Notes: generated from the sequence alone by a model not told the origin. A stretch of 10,819 bases of DNA from Alphaproteobacteria bacterium HGW-Alphaproteobacteria-13 (GCA_002842935.1 PHEM01000081.1:1-10819); one strand, 5' to 3'; shown: positions 1 to 6,842, counted from the first letter of the stretch. Program-made: numbers and translations.

Positions 1-861
1 CACGAGGGTATCGACGGGCTGCTGTTCACGGGATCGGCGCGCACCGGCCTGGCGCTCAACCGCCAGTTCGCGAACCGGCCCGACAAGATCCTCGCGCTCG
101 AAATGGGCGGCAACAATCCCCTCGTCGTCTGGGACACCGCCGATCTGCGCACCGCCGCGATCATCGTCGTCCAGTCGGCCTTCCTCAGCGCCGGGCAGCG
201 ATGCAGCAACGCGCGGCGCCTGATCGTCAAGGAGGCGATCGCCGGCCCGCTGCTGGACGAAGTGAAGGCGCTGACGGCCCGGATGATCGTCGATCACCCC
301 CATGCCGACCCCGCGCCCTTCATGGGTCCCGTGATCGACAATGAGGCGGCGGACGGCCTGACCGAGAGCTTCCTAGTGCTGATGTCGAGCGGCGGCCAGG
401 TGATCCGCCACATGACGCGCCCCGTCGCCAGCCTTCCACTGCTGACGCCCGGCATCATCGACGTCACGGCGATGAGCGAACGTCCCGACATCGAATTGTT
501 CGGCCCGCTGCTCCAGGTGATCCGCGTCGACAGTTTCGAGGCGGCGATCGCGGAGGCGAACAACACCGCCTTCGGCCTGTCGGCGGCGCTCGTCGGCGGA
601 TCGCCGCAGCTTTACGACCAGTTCTGGGCCAATGCCCGCGCGGGCATCATCAACTGGAACCGCCCGACCAACGGCGCCTCATCCGCCGCGCCGTTCGGCG
701 GCATCGGCCTGTCGGGCAACCACCGCCCCAGCGCCTTTTACGCCGCCGATTACTGCGCCTATCCCGTCGCCAGCGCCGAAAGCGACGCGATGCGCGCCTC
801 GATCGGCATCGGCCTGCGCGACGACGAGGCGCCGAAGCTGATCCGCAAGGGGTTTTTGTAG
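1..861 (+). CDS. astD: N-succinylglutamate 5-semialdehyde dehydrogenase, 5'-truncated by window edge
   Basis: This is the C-terminal 286 residues of an aldehyde dehydrogenase that is open from base 1 and ends at TAG 859-861. The family oxidises N-succinylglutamate semialdehyde to N-succinylglutamate with NAD+, step four of the AST arginine catabolic pathway, in the cytosol. Visible motifs are LLFTGSARTG (nucleotide-binding region), LALEMGGNNP with the general-base Glu at fragment residue 34, and GQRCSNARR with the catalytic Cys at residue 68. The spacing of about 34 residues between Glu and Cys is normal for the superfamily. ELFGPLLQV and the late FGGIGLSGNHRPSA motif are also present. The GQRC-x-xARR and EMGGNNP forms are those I associate with AstD rather than with general ALDHs. 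About 190-200 N-terminal residues lie outside the window, judged from the usual length near 490. Another semialdehyde dehydrogenase is the main alternative. Confidence 0.85.
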   Translation, partial: HEGIDGLLFTGSARTGLALNRQFANRPDKILALEMGGNNPLVVWDTADLRTAAIIVVQSAFLSAGQRCSNARRLIVKEAIAGPLLDEVKALTARMIVDHPHADPAPFMGPVIDNEAADGLTESFLVLMSSGGQVIRHMTRPVASLPLLTPGIIDVTAMSERPDIELFGPLLQVIRVDSFEAAIAEANNTAFGLSAALVGGSPQLYDQFWANARAGIINWNRPTNGASSAAPFGGIGLSGNHRPSAFYAADYCAYPVASAESDAMRASIGIGLRDDEAPKLIRKGFL

Positions 862-905
862 AGCGCCCGTGCGTTTGCCCGCATAACGCGGCGTCTTCTC
901 ACCCC

Positions 906-1006
906 GTCACCCTGAACTTGTTTCAGCATCCATGGCCTGCCCTCGAATGGGTCGCGGCGCAGAAGGAAAGGATCGGCCATGGATGCTGAAACAAGTTCAG
1001 CATGAC
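906..1006. repeat. REPIN-like inverted doublet, CTGAACTTGTTTCAG family
   Basis: The left arm 912-937 and right arm 975-1000 are perfect 26-bp reverse complements. With two mismatches the pairing extends to 906 and 1006; the central spacer is 938-974. Each arm contains its own hairpin. In the right arm, read on the minus strand, an 8-bp stem ATGCTGAA/TTCAGCAT closes a CTTGT loop. In the left arm two base changes leave five inner pairs. It lies between the astD stop and cobA and could end astD transcription, although no T-run follows it. Translated, it gives the RHAELVSAS-type peptide often seen in false ORFs, so it should not be read as coding. Confidence 0.85.
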
Positions 1007-1093
1007 GAATCCGGGGGACGTCCAAAGTTCCGCTTCATCGCGGCCAAAAAAGCCTGTTTTGCCATGTCGCCCGCTTCGGAGCATTAGTCTTTC

Positions 1094-1891
1094 ATGGATA
1101 ATTATCCCTCTCTCGCGGGCAAGCTGTGGCTGGTCGGCGCCGGACCCGGCGACCCCGACCTCTTGACGCTGCGCGCGGCGCGGCTGCTGGAAAGCGCCGA
1201 CATCGTCGTCCATGACGGGCTGGTCGGCGCGGGCGTGCTCGCGCTGATCCCCCCGCATGTCGAGCGAATCAGCGTCGCCAAGCAGCGCAGCCGCCACACG
1301 ATGAAGCAGGAACGCATCAACGAGCTGCTCGTGCGCGAGGCGCGCGCCGGAAAGCAGGTCGTGCGCCTGAAGGGCGGCGATCCGTTCATCTTCGGGCGCG
1401 GCGGCGAGGAACTGGACGCGGCGCGCGCGGCGGGCATCGCCTGCGAAGTCGTCCCCGGCATCACCGCCGCCGCCGGATGCGCCGCGCAGGCCGGCCTCCC
1501 CCTCACTCACCGCGAGGATGCGAGCGCCGTCAGCTTCGTCGCGGGCCAGTGCAAGGACCTGACCGAACAGGACTGGTCGGGTCTCGCGGGCCATGGCCGC
1601 ACGCTCGTCATCTATATGGGGCTGGCCACGGCCTCCGCCATCGCCGACAAGCTGATCGCCGAGGGCGTCTCGCCCGGCCTGCCCGTCGCGGTGGTCGAGC
1701 GCGGCACCACGCCCGAAGCGCGCGTCCTGCGCAGCCTGCTCGCCGATCTCGGCGATCTCGTCGCGCGCGAGCGGGTCGCCAGCCCGGCGCTCATCATCGT
1801 CGGCAAGGTCGCGGCGCGCGCCGATGCGCTCGACTGCCTCGGCACCCCCGGCATCTCCTCTGTCTTGAAGGATATTTCATGCGAATATTGA
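1094..1891 (+). CDS. cobA: Uroporphyrinogen-III C-methyltransferase (SUMT)
   Basis: The product is a 265-residue SAM-dependent methyltransferase that converts uroporphyrinogen III to precorrin-2, the branch point to siroheme. Family motifs are VGAGPGDPDLLTLRA (residues 14-28), VRLKGGDPFIFGRGGEE (90-106), VVPGITAAAGCAAQAGLPLTHR (from 119) and VIYMGL. The length fits a stand-alone SUMT. The dehydrogenase/ferrochelatase half found in trifunctional CysG is absent, so siroheme completion must be encoded elsewhere. The start at 1094 gives the usual short N-terminus before the first beta strand; a GGAG at 1078-1081 is a weak and rather distant ribosome site. The 3' end overlaps the DUF2849 gene by 13 nt. 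Being first in a sulfite reductase operon, it most likely serves siroheme for CysI rather than cobalamin. The symbol cysG is used interchangeably for this position. Confidence 0.93.
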   Translation: MDNYPSLAGKLWLVGAGPGDPDLLTLRAARLLESADIVVHDGLVGAGVLALIPPHVERISVAKQRSRHTMKQERINELLVREARAGKQVVRLKGGDPFIFGRGGEELDAARAAGIACEVVPGITAAAGCAAQAGLPLTHREDASAVSFVAGQCKDLTEQDWSGLAGHGRTLVIYMGLATASAIADKLIAEGVSPGLPVAVVERGTTPEARVLRSLLADLGDLVARERVASPALIIVGKVAARADALDCLGTPGISSVLKDISCEY

Positions 1892-2175
1892 CTGGCAACG
1901 ACCTGAAAACAGGGGCTGTCATCTGGTGGACCGGCCAGGACTGGTCGCTGCATGTCGAGGACGCCTCCGATGTCGGCGACCATGGCGAGGCGGTGCTGGC
2001 ACGCGAGGACGGTGCACGCCGCGTCAACGGCGGCTATATCGTCGACGCCGAAGCGACGCCGAAAGGTCCGCGCCCCGCGCATATCAAGGACCGCATCCGC
2101 GCGCTCGGCCCGACCGTGCGCCCCGACCTGACATTAAAGCCCGCCGACCCGACGGCCGGCGACTGGGTGATCTGA
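1879..2175 (+). CDS. DUF2849 family protein of the sulfur assimilation operon
   Basis: This small protein has 98 residues and starts MRILTGNDLKTGAVIWW. The start is set by AAGGA at 1868-1872, six bases upstream of ATG 1879, and by a 13-nt overlap with cobA that implies translational coupling. It matches the DUF2849 family as I remember it: a short protein placed between cobA and the sulfite reductase gene in alphaproteobacteria. No biochemical role is known to me. The sequence contains no cysteine, so it cannot itself ligate an iron-sulfur cluster through thiols, and it has no signal peptide or membrane segment. The first half has alternating hydrophobic and aromatic residues, suggesting a small beta-rich fold; the C-terminal third is Pro/Asp-rich. 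From context it could be an assembly factor, regulator or docking partner of sulfite reductase. That is inference. Confidence 0.85.
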   Translation: MRILTGNDLKTGAVIWWTGQDWSLHVEDASDVGDHGEAVLAREDGARRVNGGYIVDAEATPKGPRPAHIKDRIRALGPTVRPDLTLKPADPTAGDWVI

Positions 2176-2190
2176 TGCCCTTCACCACTC

Positions 2191-2307
2191 CCGTTTGTCC
2201 TGAGGAGCCATTGAGCTTGTCGAAATGGCGTCTCGAAGGACCCGGCGCAGCGCATGGTCCTTCGAGACGGGGCTTCGACAGGCTCAGCCCCTCCTCAGGA
2301 CAAACGG
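2191..2307. repeat. REPIN-like inverted doublet with compensatory arm changes
   Basis: Two 52-nt arms, 2191-2242 and 2256-2307, are reverse complements at 43 of 52 positions without gaps, around a 13-nt spacer. Each arm holds a hairpin with an 11-nt loop, GAGCTTGTCGA on the left and GAGCCTGTCGA in the other arm read on the minus strand. The 6-bp stem is GCCATT/AATGGC on the left and GGGGCT/AGCCCC on the right. Eight of the nine differences between the arms therefore form four compensated base pairs; the ninth is in the loop. The element sits inside the sulfur operon, after the DUF2849 stop and ending 21 bases before the cysI ATG. It could alter mRNA stability or the cobA/cysI expression ratio. 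Confidence 0.9.
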
Positions 2308-2328
2308 CAGTTTTTGACGAGATCCGAC

Positions 2329-3963
2329 ATGTATAAATATGACCAATATGACCAGGCGATGGTCGATGCCCGCGTCGAGGAATTCCGCGACCAGACGCGC
2401 CGCCGCATCGCGGGCGACATGAACGACGACCAGTTCAAGCCGCTGCGGCTGAAGAACGGTCTCTATCTTCAGCTTCACGCCTATATGCTGCGCGTCGCCA
2501 TCCCCTATGGCACGCTCAATTCGCAGCAGATGCGCAAGCTGGCCGATATCGCGCGCAAATATGATCGCGGCTACGGCCATTTCACGACGCGCCAGAATCT
2601 CCAGTATAACTGGATCAAGCTGGAGGAGGCTCCCGACATCCTCGCCGAACTGGCGACGGTCGAGATGCACGCGATCCAGACCAGCGGCGAAAGCATCCGC
2701 AACATCTCCGCCGACCAATATGCGGGCGCCGCTGCCGACGAGATTTGCGACCCGCGCCCCTGGGCCGAACTGTTGCGGCAGGCGACGACCTTTCACCCGG
2801 AATTCAGCTACTTGCCGCGCAAGTTCAAGATCGCCGTCATCTCCGCCAAGACCGACCGCGCGGCGCTGCGCTGGCACGACTGCGCGCTGCGCATCGTCCG
2901 CAACGAAGCAGGCGAGGAAGGGTTCGAGGTCTATGCGGGCGGCGGCATGGGGCGCACGCCCTTCATCGCCTATCCGATCCGCGACTTCCTGCCCGCCAAG
3001 CAGATATTCTCCTATCTGCAGGCGATCCTGCGCGTCTGGAACCTCCATGCGCGGCGCGACAATATCCACAAGCAGCGGATGAAAATCCTCGTCCACGAAC
3101 TGGGCGAAGAGGAATTCCGGCGGCAGGTCGAGGAAGAGTTCCAGAATTTCCTGGCGCTGGGCACCGACTTTCCGCAGGCGGAATATGATCGCATCGCCGC
3201 CTATTTCACGCCGCCGCCGTTCGAGACGGGGCTTTCCGAAGAGATCGACCGCTCCGATCCCGATTTCGCGCTGTGGGTCGACCGCCAGGTCGCGCCGCAC
3301 AAGGCGCCCGGCTATGCGATCGCCAATATCAGCCTGAAGCCGATCGGCGGCATCGGCGGCGACATCACCGCCGACCAGATGGATGTGGTGGCCGACCTTG
3401 CCGAACGCTACAGCTTCGACGACCTGCGCGCCACTCATGTCCAGAACCTCGTCCTGCCGCATGTCCGCAAGGCGGACCTCTACACGGTGTGGCAGGTGCT
3501 GCGCGAAGCGGGGCTGGCCGACGCGAACCTCGATCTCGTCACCGACGTCATCGCCTGTCCGGGGCTGGACTATTGCTCGCTCGCCAACGCGCGCTCGATC
3601 CCGGTCGCGCAGGAAATCCAGCGGCGTTTCGCCGACATGGACCGGCAACTCGACATCGGCGAGCTGAAGATCAAGATTTCAGGCTGCATCAACGCTTGCG
3701 GCCACCATCATGCCGGGCACATCGGCATCCTCGGCGTCGATCGCAAGGGCACGGAGAATTACCAGCTCCTGCTCGGCGGATCGGGCGCGGAGGATACTTC
3801 GCAGGCCAAGATCACCGGTCCCGGCTTCGACGAAGCCGGAATCGTCGACGCCGTCGAACGCACGGTCGAACGCTATCGCGACCTGCGCGAGCCGGGCGAG
3901 CGTTTCCTCGACACATACCGCCGCGTCGGTCTCGATCCCTTCAAGGAGGCAATTTATGGGTAG
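2329..3963 (+). CDS. cysI: Assimilatory sulfite reductase hemoprotein (nitrite/sulfite reductase family)
   Basis: The 544-residue cytosolic enzyme carries siroheme and [4Fe-4S] and reduces sulfite to sulfide with six electrons. The order is typical: a ferredoxin-like half-domain, then HFTTRQNLQYNW (84-95, with active-site Arg88), then a second half-domain repeat, then the cluster motifs CPGLDYC (Cys410, Cys416) and SGCINACGHHHAGH (Cys453, Cys457). The CX5C...CX3C pattern supplies four cluster ligands, one shared with siroheme. I start it at ATG 2329 (MYKYDQYDQAMV). An in-frame upstream ATG at 2254 would translate the palindromic repeat and is unlikely. The ribosome site before 2329 is weak (ACGAGA). 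Nitrite reductase is possible from sequence alone; the flanking cobA and cysH argue for sulfite. No CysJ flavoprotein is adjacent, so ferredoxin is the likely donor. It overlaps the next gene by 8 nt. Confidence 0.93.
   Translation: MYKYDQYDQAMVDARVEEFRDQTRRRIAGDMNDDQFKPLRLKNGLYLQLHAYMLRVAIPYGTLNSQQMRKLADIARKYDRGYGHFTTRQNLQYNWIKLEEAPDILAELATVEMHAIQTSGESIRNISADQYAGAAADEICDPRPWAELLRQATTFHPEFSYLPRKFKIAVISAKTDRAALRWHDCALRIVRNEAGEEGFEVYAGGGMGRTPFIAYPIRDFLPAKQIFSYLQAILRVWNLHARRDNIHKQRMKILVHELGEEEFRRQVEEEFQNFLALGTDFPQAEYDRIAAYFTPPPFETGLSEEIDRSDPDFALWVDRQVAPHKAPGYAIANISLKPIGGIGGDITADQMDVVADLAERYSFDDLRATHVQNLVLPHVRKADLYTVWQVLREAGLADANLDLVTDVIACPGLDYCSLANARSIPVAQEIQRRFADMDRQLDIGELKIKISGCINACGHHHAGHIGILGVDRKGTENYQLLLGGSGAEDTSQAKITGPGFDEAGIVDAVERTVERYRDLREPGERFLDTYRRVGLDPFKEAIYG
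3943..3949 (+). promoter_or_regulatory. Strong ribosome binding site for the DUF934 gene
   Basis: AAGGAGG lies inside the last codons of cysI, six bases before ATG 3956. It fixes the start of the downstream DUF934 gene, whose frame stays open further upstream. Confidence 0.8.
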
Positions 3964-4381
3964 CAGCTTCCGTTTCCGCGACGACACCCCGCACGAAGAG
4001 CCTGCGGTCACGCTCGACGCCTTCCTGGAACAGGAGGACGCGACGGCCGTGCGGCTGGAGGCGGGCGAGGATGCGCGGCAGCTCATCCCCTATCTGGACC
4101 GGCTGCAACTGATCGAGATCAGCTTTCCGCGCTTTCGCGACGGACGCGGCTTTTCCAGCGCGCGCGTCCTGCGCGAGGCGGGTTACAAGGGCGAGCTGCG
4201 CGCCGAGGGCGACGTGCTGATCGACCTCATTTTCTTCATGCGGCGCTGCGGCTTCGACAGCATCGTCTCCGAACATTCGCTGAATCCGGTGGACGTCGAT
4301 GCGGCGCTGAACCGCTATCATCATGTCTATCAGAATGCGACGGACAACGCCGTGCCGATCTGGAAGCTGCGGCATGGCTAG
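3956..4381 (+). CDS. DUF934 family protein, sulfite reductase companion
   Basis: This 141-residue protein begins MGSSFRFRDD, a start fixed by AAGGAGG at 3943-3949 and an 8-nt overlap with cysI. The hallmark block FPRFRDGRGFSSARVLREAGYKGELRA, followed by GDVLIDL and FFMRRCGFDS, is the signature of the DUF934 family. That family is often labelled 'probable oxidoreductase involved in sulfite reduction' purely from gene neighbourhood. I see no dinucleotide motif, no membrane segment and a single cysteine in MRRCGF, so a classical flavin, NAD or iron-sulfur oxidoreductase is not evident. Its fixed place between cysI and cysH, with translational coupling on both sides, suggests near-stoichiometric production with both enzymes. 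Possible roles are electron-transfer docking, channelling of sulfite from CysH to CysI, or maturation; none is shown. Confidence 0.88.
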   Translation: MGSSFRFRDDTPHEEPAVTLDAFLEQEDATAVRLEAGEDARQLIPYLDRLQLIEISFPRFRDGRGFSSARVLREAGYKGELRAEGDVLIDLIFFMRRCGFDSIVSEHSLNPVDVDAALNRYHHVYQNATDNAVPIWKLRHG

Positions 4382-5162
4382 CCGGACCGCGGGCGAGGAC
4401 CGCATCCGCGACCGGATCGACGTGGCGCCGCGTTTCACGCAGGCCGATGTCATGCGGCTCAACAATCTGTTTCGCGGGCAGGACGCGGCGGAAGCCGTAG
4501 CCAGCGTGATGGGCGCGGGGCTGATCGGCGAAACCGCGATCGTCTCCAGCTTCGGCGCCGAAAGCGCGGTGCTGCTGCATCTGGTGACGACGGCTGCGCC
4601 CGGCATCCCCGTGCTGTTCCTCGACACCGGCAAGCATTTCCCCGAAACGCTGGCCTACCGCGACGAACTGGCGGCGCGGCTGAAGCTGAACATGGTCAAT
4701 CTGACGCCCGATGCCGAGGAGCTGGCGGCGAAGGATTCGACGGAACTGCGCTGGTCCTATGATCCCGACGGCTGCTGCGAGATCCGCAAGGTGCGCCCGC
4801 TCGAAAAGGCGCTGGCCGATTTCGACGCGTCGATCACGGGCCGCAAGGGCTTCCAGTCCGCGACGCGGCAGGGTCTCGCGCGCTTCGAGCTGGACGGCGA
4901 CACGGGGCGGCTGAAGTTCAACCCGCTCGCCAACTGGACGCGCGAGCAGCTCGACGCCTATTTCGCCGAGCATGACCTGCCGCGCCATCCGCTGGAGGCG
5001 GAAGGCTATCCGTCGATCGGCTGCTCGCCCTGCACATCGAAGGTCCAGCCGGGCGAAGACCCGCGCTCGGGCCGCTGGCGCGGCTGGGACAAGACCGAAT
5101 GCGGCATCCACAGCGCCGTGACGCCGATCGGCGACGATCCGGCGACGGACCCGGCGTTCTAA
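4374..5162 (+). CDS. cysH: [4Fe-4S] adenylyl-sulfate (APS) reductase
   Basis: The 262-residue cytosolic enzyme reduces adenylyl sulfate to sulfite and AMP using thioredoxin or glutaredoxin. Motifs in order are SSFGAESAVLLHL (nucleotide-binding loop), VLFLDTGKHFPET, DGCCEIRKVRPL (Cys134, Cys135), ATRQGLARFE, IGCSPCT (Cys217, Cys220) and the C-terminal GRWRGWDKTECGIH with catalytic Cys243. The Cys-Cys...CxxC set binds a [4Fe-4S] cluster, which marks the APS-using bacterial/plant type rather than the clusterless PAPS type of enteric bacteria. A separate APS kinase step is therefore probably not needed. I chose ATG 4374, which overlaps the DUF934 stop by 8 nt and has GGAAG seven bases upstream; an in-frame ATG at 4323 lies deep inside DUF934. 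It is the last gene of the operon and is followed by a strong hairpin. Confidence 0.93.
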   Translation: MASRTAGEDRIRDRIDVAPRFTQADVMRLNNLFRGQDAAEAVASVMGAGLIGETAIVSSFGAESAVLLHLVTTAAPGIPVLFLDTGKHFPETLAYRDELAARLKLNMVNLTPDAEELAAKDSTELRWSYDPDGCCEIRKVRPLEKALADFDASITGRKGFQSATRQGLARFELDGDTGRLKFNPLANWTREQLDAYFAEHDLPRHPLEAEGYPSIGCSPCTSKVQPGEDPRSGRWRGWDKTECGIHSAVTPIGDDPATDPAF

Positions 5163-5167
5163 CCCGT

Positions 5168-5243
5168 GTCATCCCGGCGAAGGCCGGGATCTCGCCGGTG
5201 AGATGTGACGCGAGGGAGAGATCCCGGCCTTCGCCGGGATGAC
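5168..5243. repeat. Nested palindrome between convergent genes; possible bidirectional terminator
   Basis: Arms 5168-5193 and 5218-5243 are perfect 26-bp reverse complements around a 24-nt spacer. Each arm is also a perfect hairpin: ATCCCGGC/GCCGGGAT closing GAAG (5171-5190) or CTTC (5221-5240). It fills the 90-bp gap between the cysH stop (5162) and the dnaB stop (5253), so either strand's transcript would end in it. There is no T-run on either side, so classical intrinsic termination is not certain. The ATCCCGGCGAAGGCCGGGAT unit is a dispersed repeat type I associate with many alphaproteobacterial genomes. Confidence 0.88.
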
Positions 5244-5252
5244 GAATTGTGC

Positions 5253-6764
5253 CTACTCATAATCCGCATAGGCCATGCTGTCGTCGGCCAGATCGGCGAA
5301 CTTGGTCGACTTGGCGTCGAAGTGCAGGCGCACCTTGCCGGTCGAGCCGTGACGCGACTTGGCGACGATCAGTTCGGCGAGACCGAACACGCGCTCCATC
5401 TCCGCCGCCCATTCCTCGTGCGCGGCGTGGATTTTGACGTCGTCGCCCTCGATCGGCCGCTTGGGTTCGCGCGCGGCGACATAATAATCCTCGCGGAACA
5501 CGAACAGCACCATGTCGGCGTCCTGTTCGATCGAGCCGGATTCGCGCAGGTCCGACAGTTGCGGGCGCTTGTCCTCGCGGCTTTCGACCTGGCGGCTGAG
5601 CTGCGACAGCGCCATCACCGGGACATTCAATTCCTTCGCCAAGGTCTTGAGACCACGCGAGATTTCCGAAATCTCCTGCACGCGATTGTCGCCGCTGCGC
5701 GACGAACCCTGCAACAGCTGGAGATAGTCGACGATGATCAGGCCGATGTCGTGCCGCCGCTGAAGCCGCCGCGCGCGCGTGCGCAGGCCGGCGATGGTCA
5801 GCCCCGGCGTGTCGTCGATGAACAAAGGCAGCGTCTGAAGCTGCTGCGCCGCGCGCGAGAGTTGCTGGAACTGCTCCTTGCTGATCTTGCCCATGCGCAG
5901 CGCCTCGCCCGACACGCCCGACTGTTCGGCCAGCACGCGCGTCGCAAGCTGGTCGGCGGACATTTCGAGGCTGAAGAAAGCGACTTTCGCGCCCATATTC
6001 TTTTCGGGCGGCATCCCGTCGTCCGCGTCGCGCCGCCAGCGCTCGGCGGCATTATAGGCGATATTGGTGGCAAGCGAGGTCTTGCCCATGCCCGGACGCC
6101 CGGCGAGGATCATCAGGTCGCTGTTGTGCATGCCGCCGATCTTGGCGTTGACGCTGGAAATGCCGGTGGTGATCCCCGACAGGTGGCCGCCCGAATTGAG
6201 CGCGCGCTCCGCCGCCTGAAGCGCGGTCAGGCTTGCCTGATTGAAGCTCTTGACCGTTCCCATCTCGGCCTCGCCGCCCGCGACGCGATAGAGCGCGGTC
6301 TCGGCTTCCTCGATCTGCGCCTGCGGATCGACGCTCTCGCTGGTGTCGAGCGCATTGTCGACCAGCGTGCGCCCCACCCCGACCAGCTCGCGCAACAGCG
6401 CGAGGTCGTAGATCTGCCGCGCGAAGTCGCGCGCGCCGATCAGCCCCGCGCCGCTGCCGGTCAGCTGCGCGAGATAGCCGACGCCGCCGACAGCCTTCAT
6501 CGCCTCGTCGGCCTCGAAAAAGGGTTTCAGCGTCACGGGCGTGGCGATGCTGTTGCGCTCGATCAGCGCCATCGCCTGCCCGAAGATACGGCCGTGCAGC
6601 GGTTCGAAGAAATGCTCCGGCGTCAGTTGCACCGGCAAATCCTCGACGACTCGGTTGTCGATCAGGATCGCGCCCAGAAAGGCGGCCTCCGCCTCGATAT
6701 TGCGGGGCAATTGGCGGTCGTCGCCGGACGGGACCGGAAGGGGGAACAGGGCGAGTTCGGGCAT
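5253..6764 (-). CDS. dnaB: Replicative DNA helicase DnaB
   Basis: The 503-residue hexameric 5'-3' helicase unwinds DNA at the fork and recruits primase. The N-terminal helical domain begins RNIEAEAAFLGAILIDNRVVEDL. After the linker, the RecA-like domain shows Walker A GRPGMGKTS (Lys228, Thr229), FFSLEM with the catalytic Glu267, Walker B IIVDYLQLLQG (Asp346), and SQLSRQVESREDKRPQLSDLRESGSIEQDADMVLF. The length is slightly above that of the E. coli enzyme. Between YNAAERW and KVAFFSLEM lies an extra stretch of about 15 residues (RRDADDGMPPEKNMG) that, from memory, is usual in alphaproteobacterial DnaB. No intein is seen. The start at 6764 has no good ribosome site; nearby upstream ATGs are out of frame. 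The gene is divergent from UPF0262 and convergent with cysH. Confidence 0.97.
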   Translation of the reverse strand: MPELALFPLPVPSGDDRQLPRNIEAEAAFLGAILIDNRVVEDLPVQLTPEHFFEPLHGRIFGQAMALIERNSIATPVTLKPFFEADEAMKAVGGVGYLAQLTGSGAGLIGARDFARQIYDLALLRELVGVGRTLVDNALDTSESVDPQAQIEEAETALYRVAGGEAEMGTVKSFNQASLTALQAAERALNSGGHLSGITTGISSVNAKIGGMHNSDLMILAGRPGMGKTSLATNIAYNAAERWRRDADDGMPPEKNMGAKVAFFSLEMSADQLATRVLAEQSGVSGEALRMGKISKEQFQQLSRAAQQLQTLPLFIDDTPGLTIAGLRTRARRLQRRHDIGLIIVDYLQLLQGSSRSGDNRVQEISEISRGLKTLAKELNVPVMALSQLSRQVESREDKRPQLSDLRESGSIEQDADMVLFVFREDYYVAAREPKRPIEGDDVKIHAAHEEWAAEMERVFGLAELIVAKSRHGSTGKVRLHFDAKSTKFADLADDSMAYADYE

Positions 6765-6805
6765 GGCGGCATCATGCGCTGTCCATCAAAGCGACGCAAC
6801 GGGCG

Positions 6806-6824
6806 ATAATGCAAAGCGCATTAT
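6806..6824. promoter_or_regulatory. 19-bp palindrome in the dnaB/UPF0262 divergent region
   Basis: ATAATGC (6806-6812) and GCATTAT (6818-6824) are perfect inverted 7-mers separated by AAAGC. It is AT-richer than its surroundings and lies 42 bp upstream of dnaB in the control region shared with UPF0262, so an operator for a dimeric DNA-binding protein is plausible. It is not one of the dispersed repeat types seen elsewhere in the window. No regulator is identified. Confidence 0.4.
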
Positions 6825-6842
6825 TGCTGTGGGTGACCTGTG

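Noticed and set aside
759..1025. Minus-strand small ORF covering the 906-1006 repeat
   Set aside because: It includes the HAELVSAS translation of the dispersed repeat and otherwise mirrors the end of astD; it is not a credible gene.
1044..1093. Possible sulfur-responsive riboswitch or promoter before cobA
   Set aside because: The leader is too short and I find no SAM-riboswitch core. TTGCCA (1059-1064) with CATTAG (1082-1087) has 17-bp spacing, but the -10 is poor and would place the start of transcription at the ATG.
2254..2328. Upstream in-frame extension of cysI
   Set aside because: The extra 25 residues would be encoded by the right arm of the palindromic element; the family N-terminus begins at MYKYDQYDQ.
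2284..3648. 454-codon minus-strand ORF antisense to cysI
   Set aside because: It is a shadow of a confidently identified gene, with low-complexity Arg/Asp/Val composition and no motif.
5205..6809. 534-codon plus-strand ORF antisense to dnaB
   Set aside because: It mirrors dnaB in a GC-rich genome, where stop codons are rare in antisense frames; its Arg/Ala/Gln/His-rich translation has no recognisable family and it starts in the palindromic repeat.
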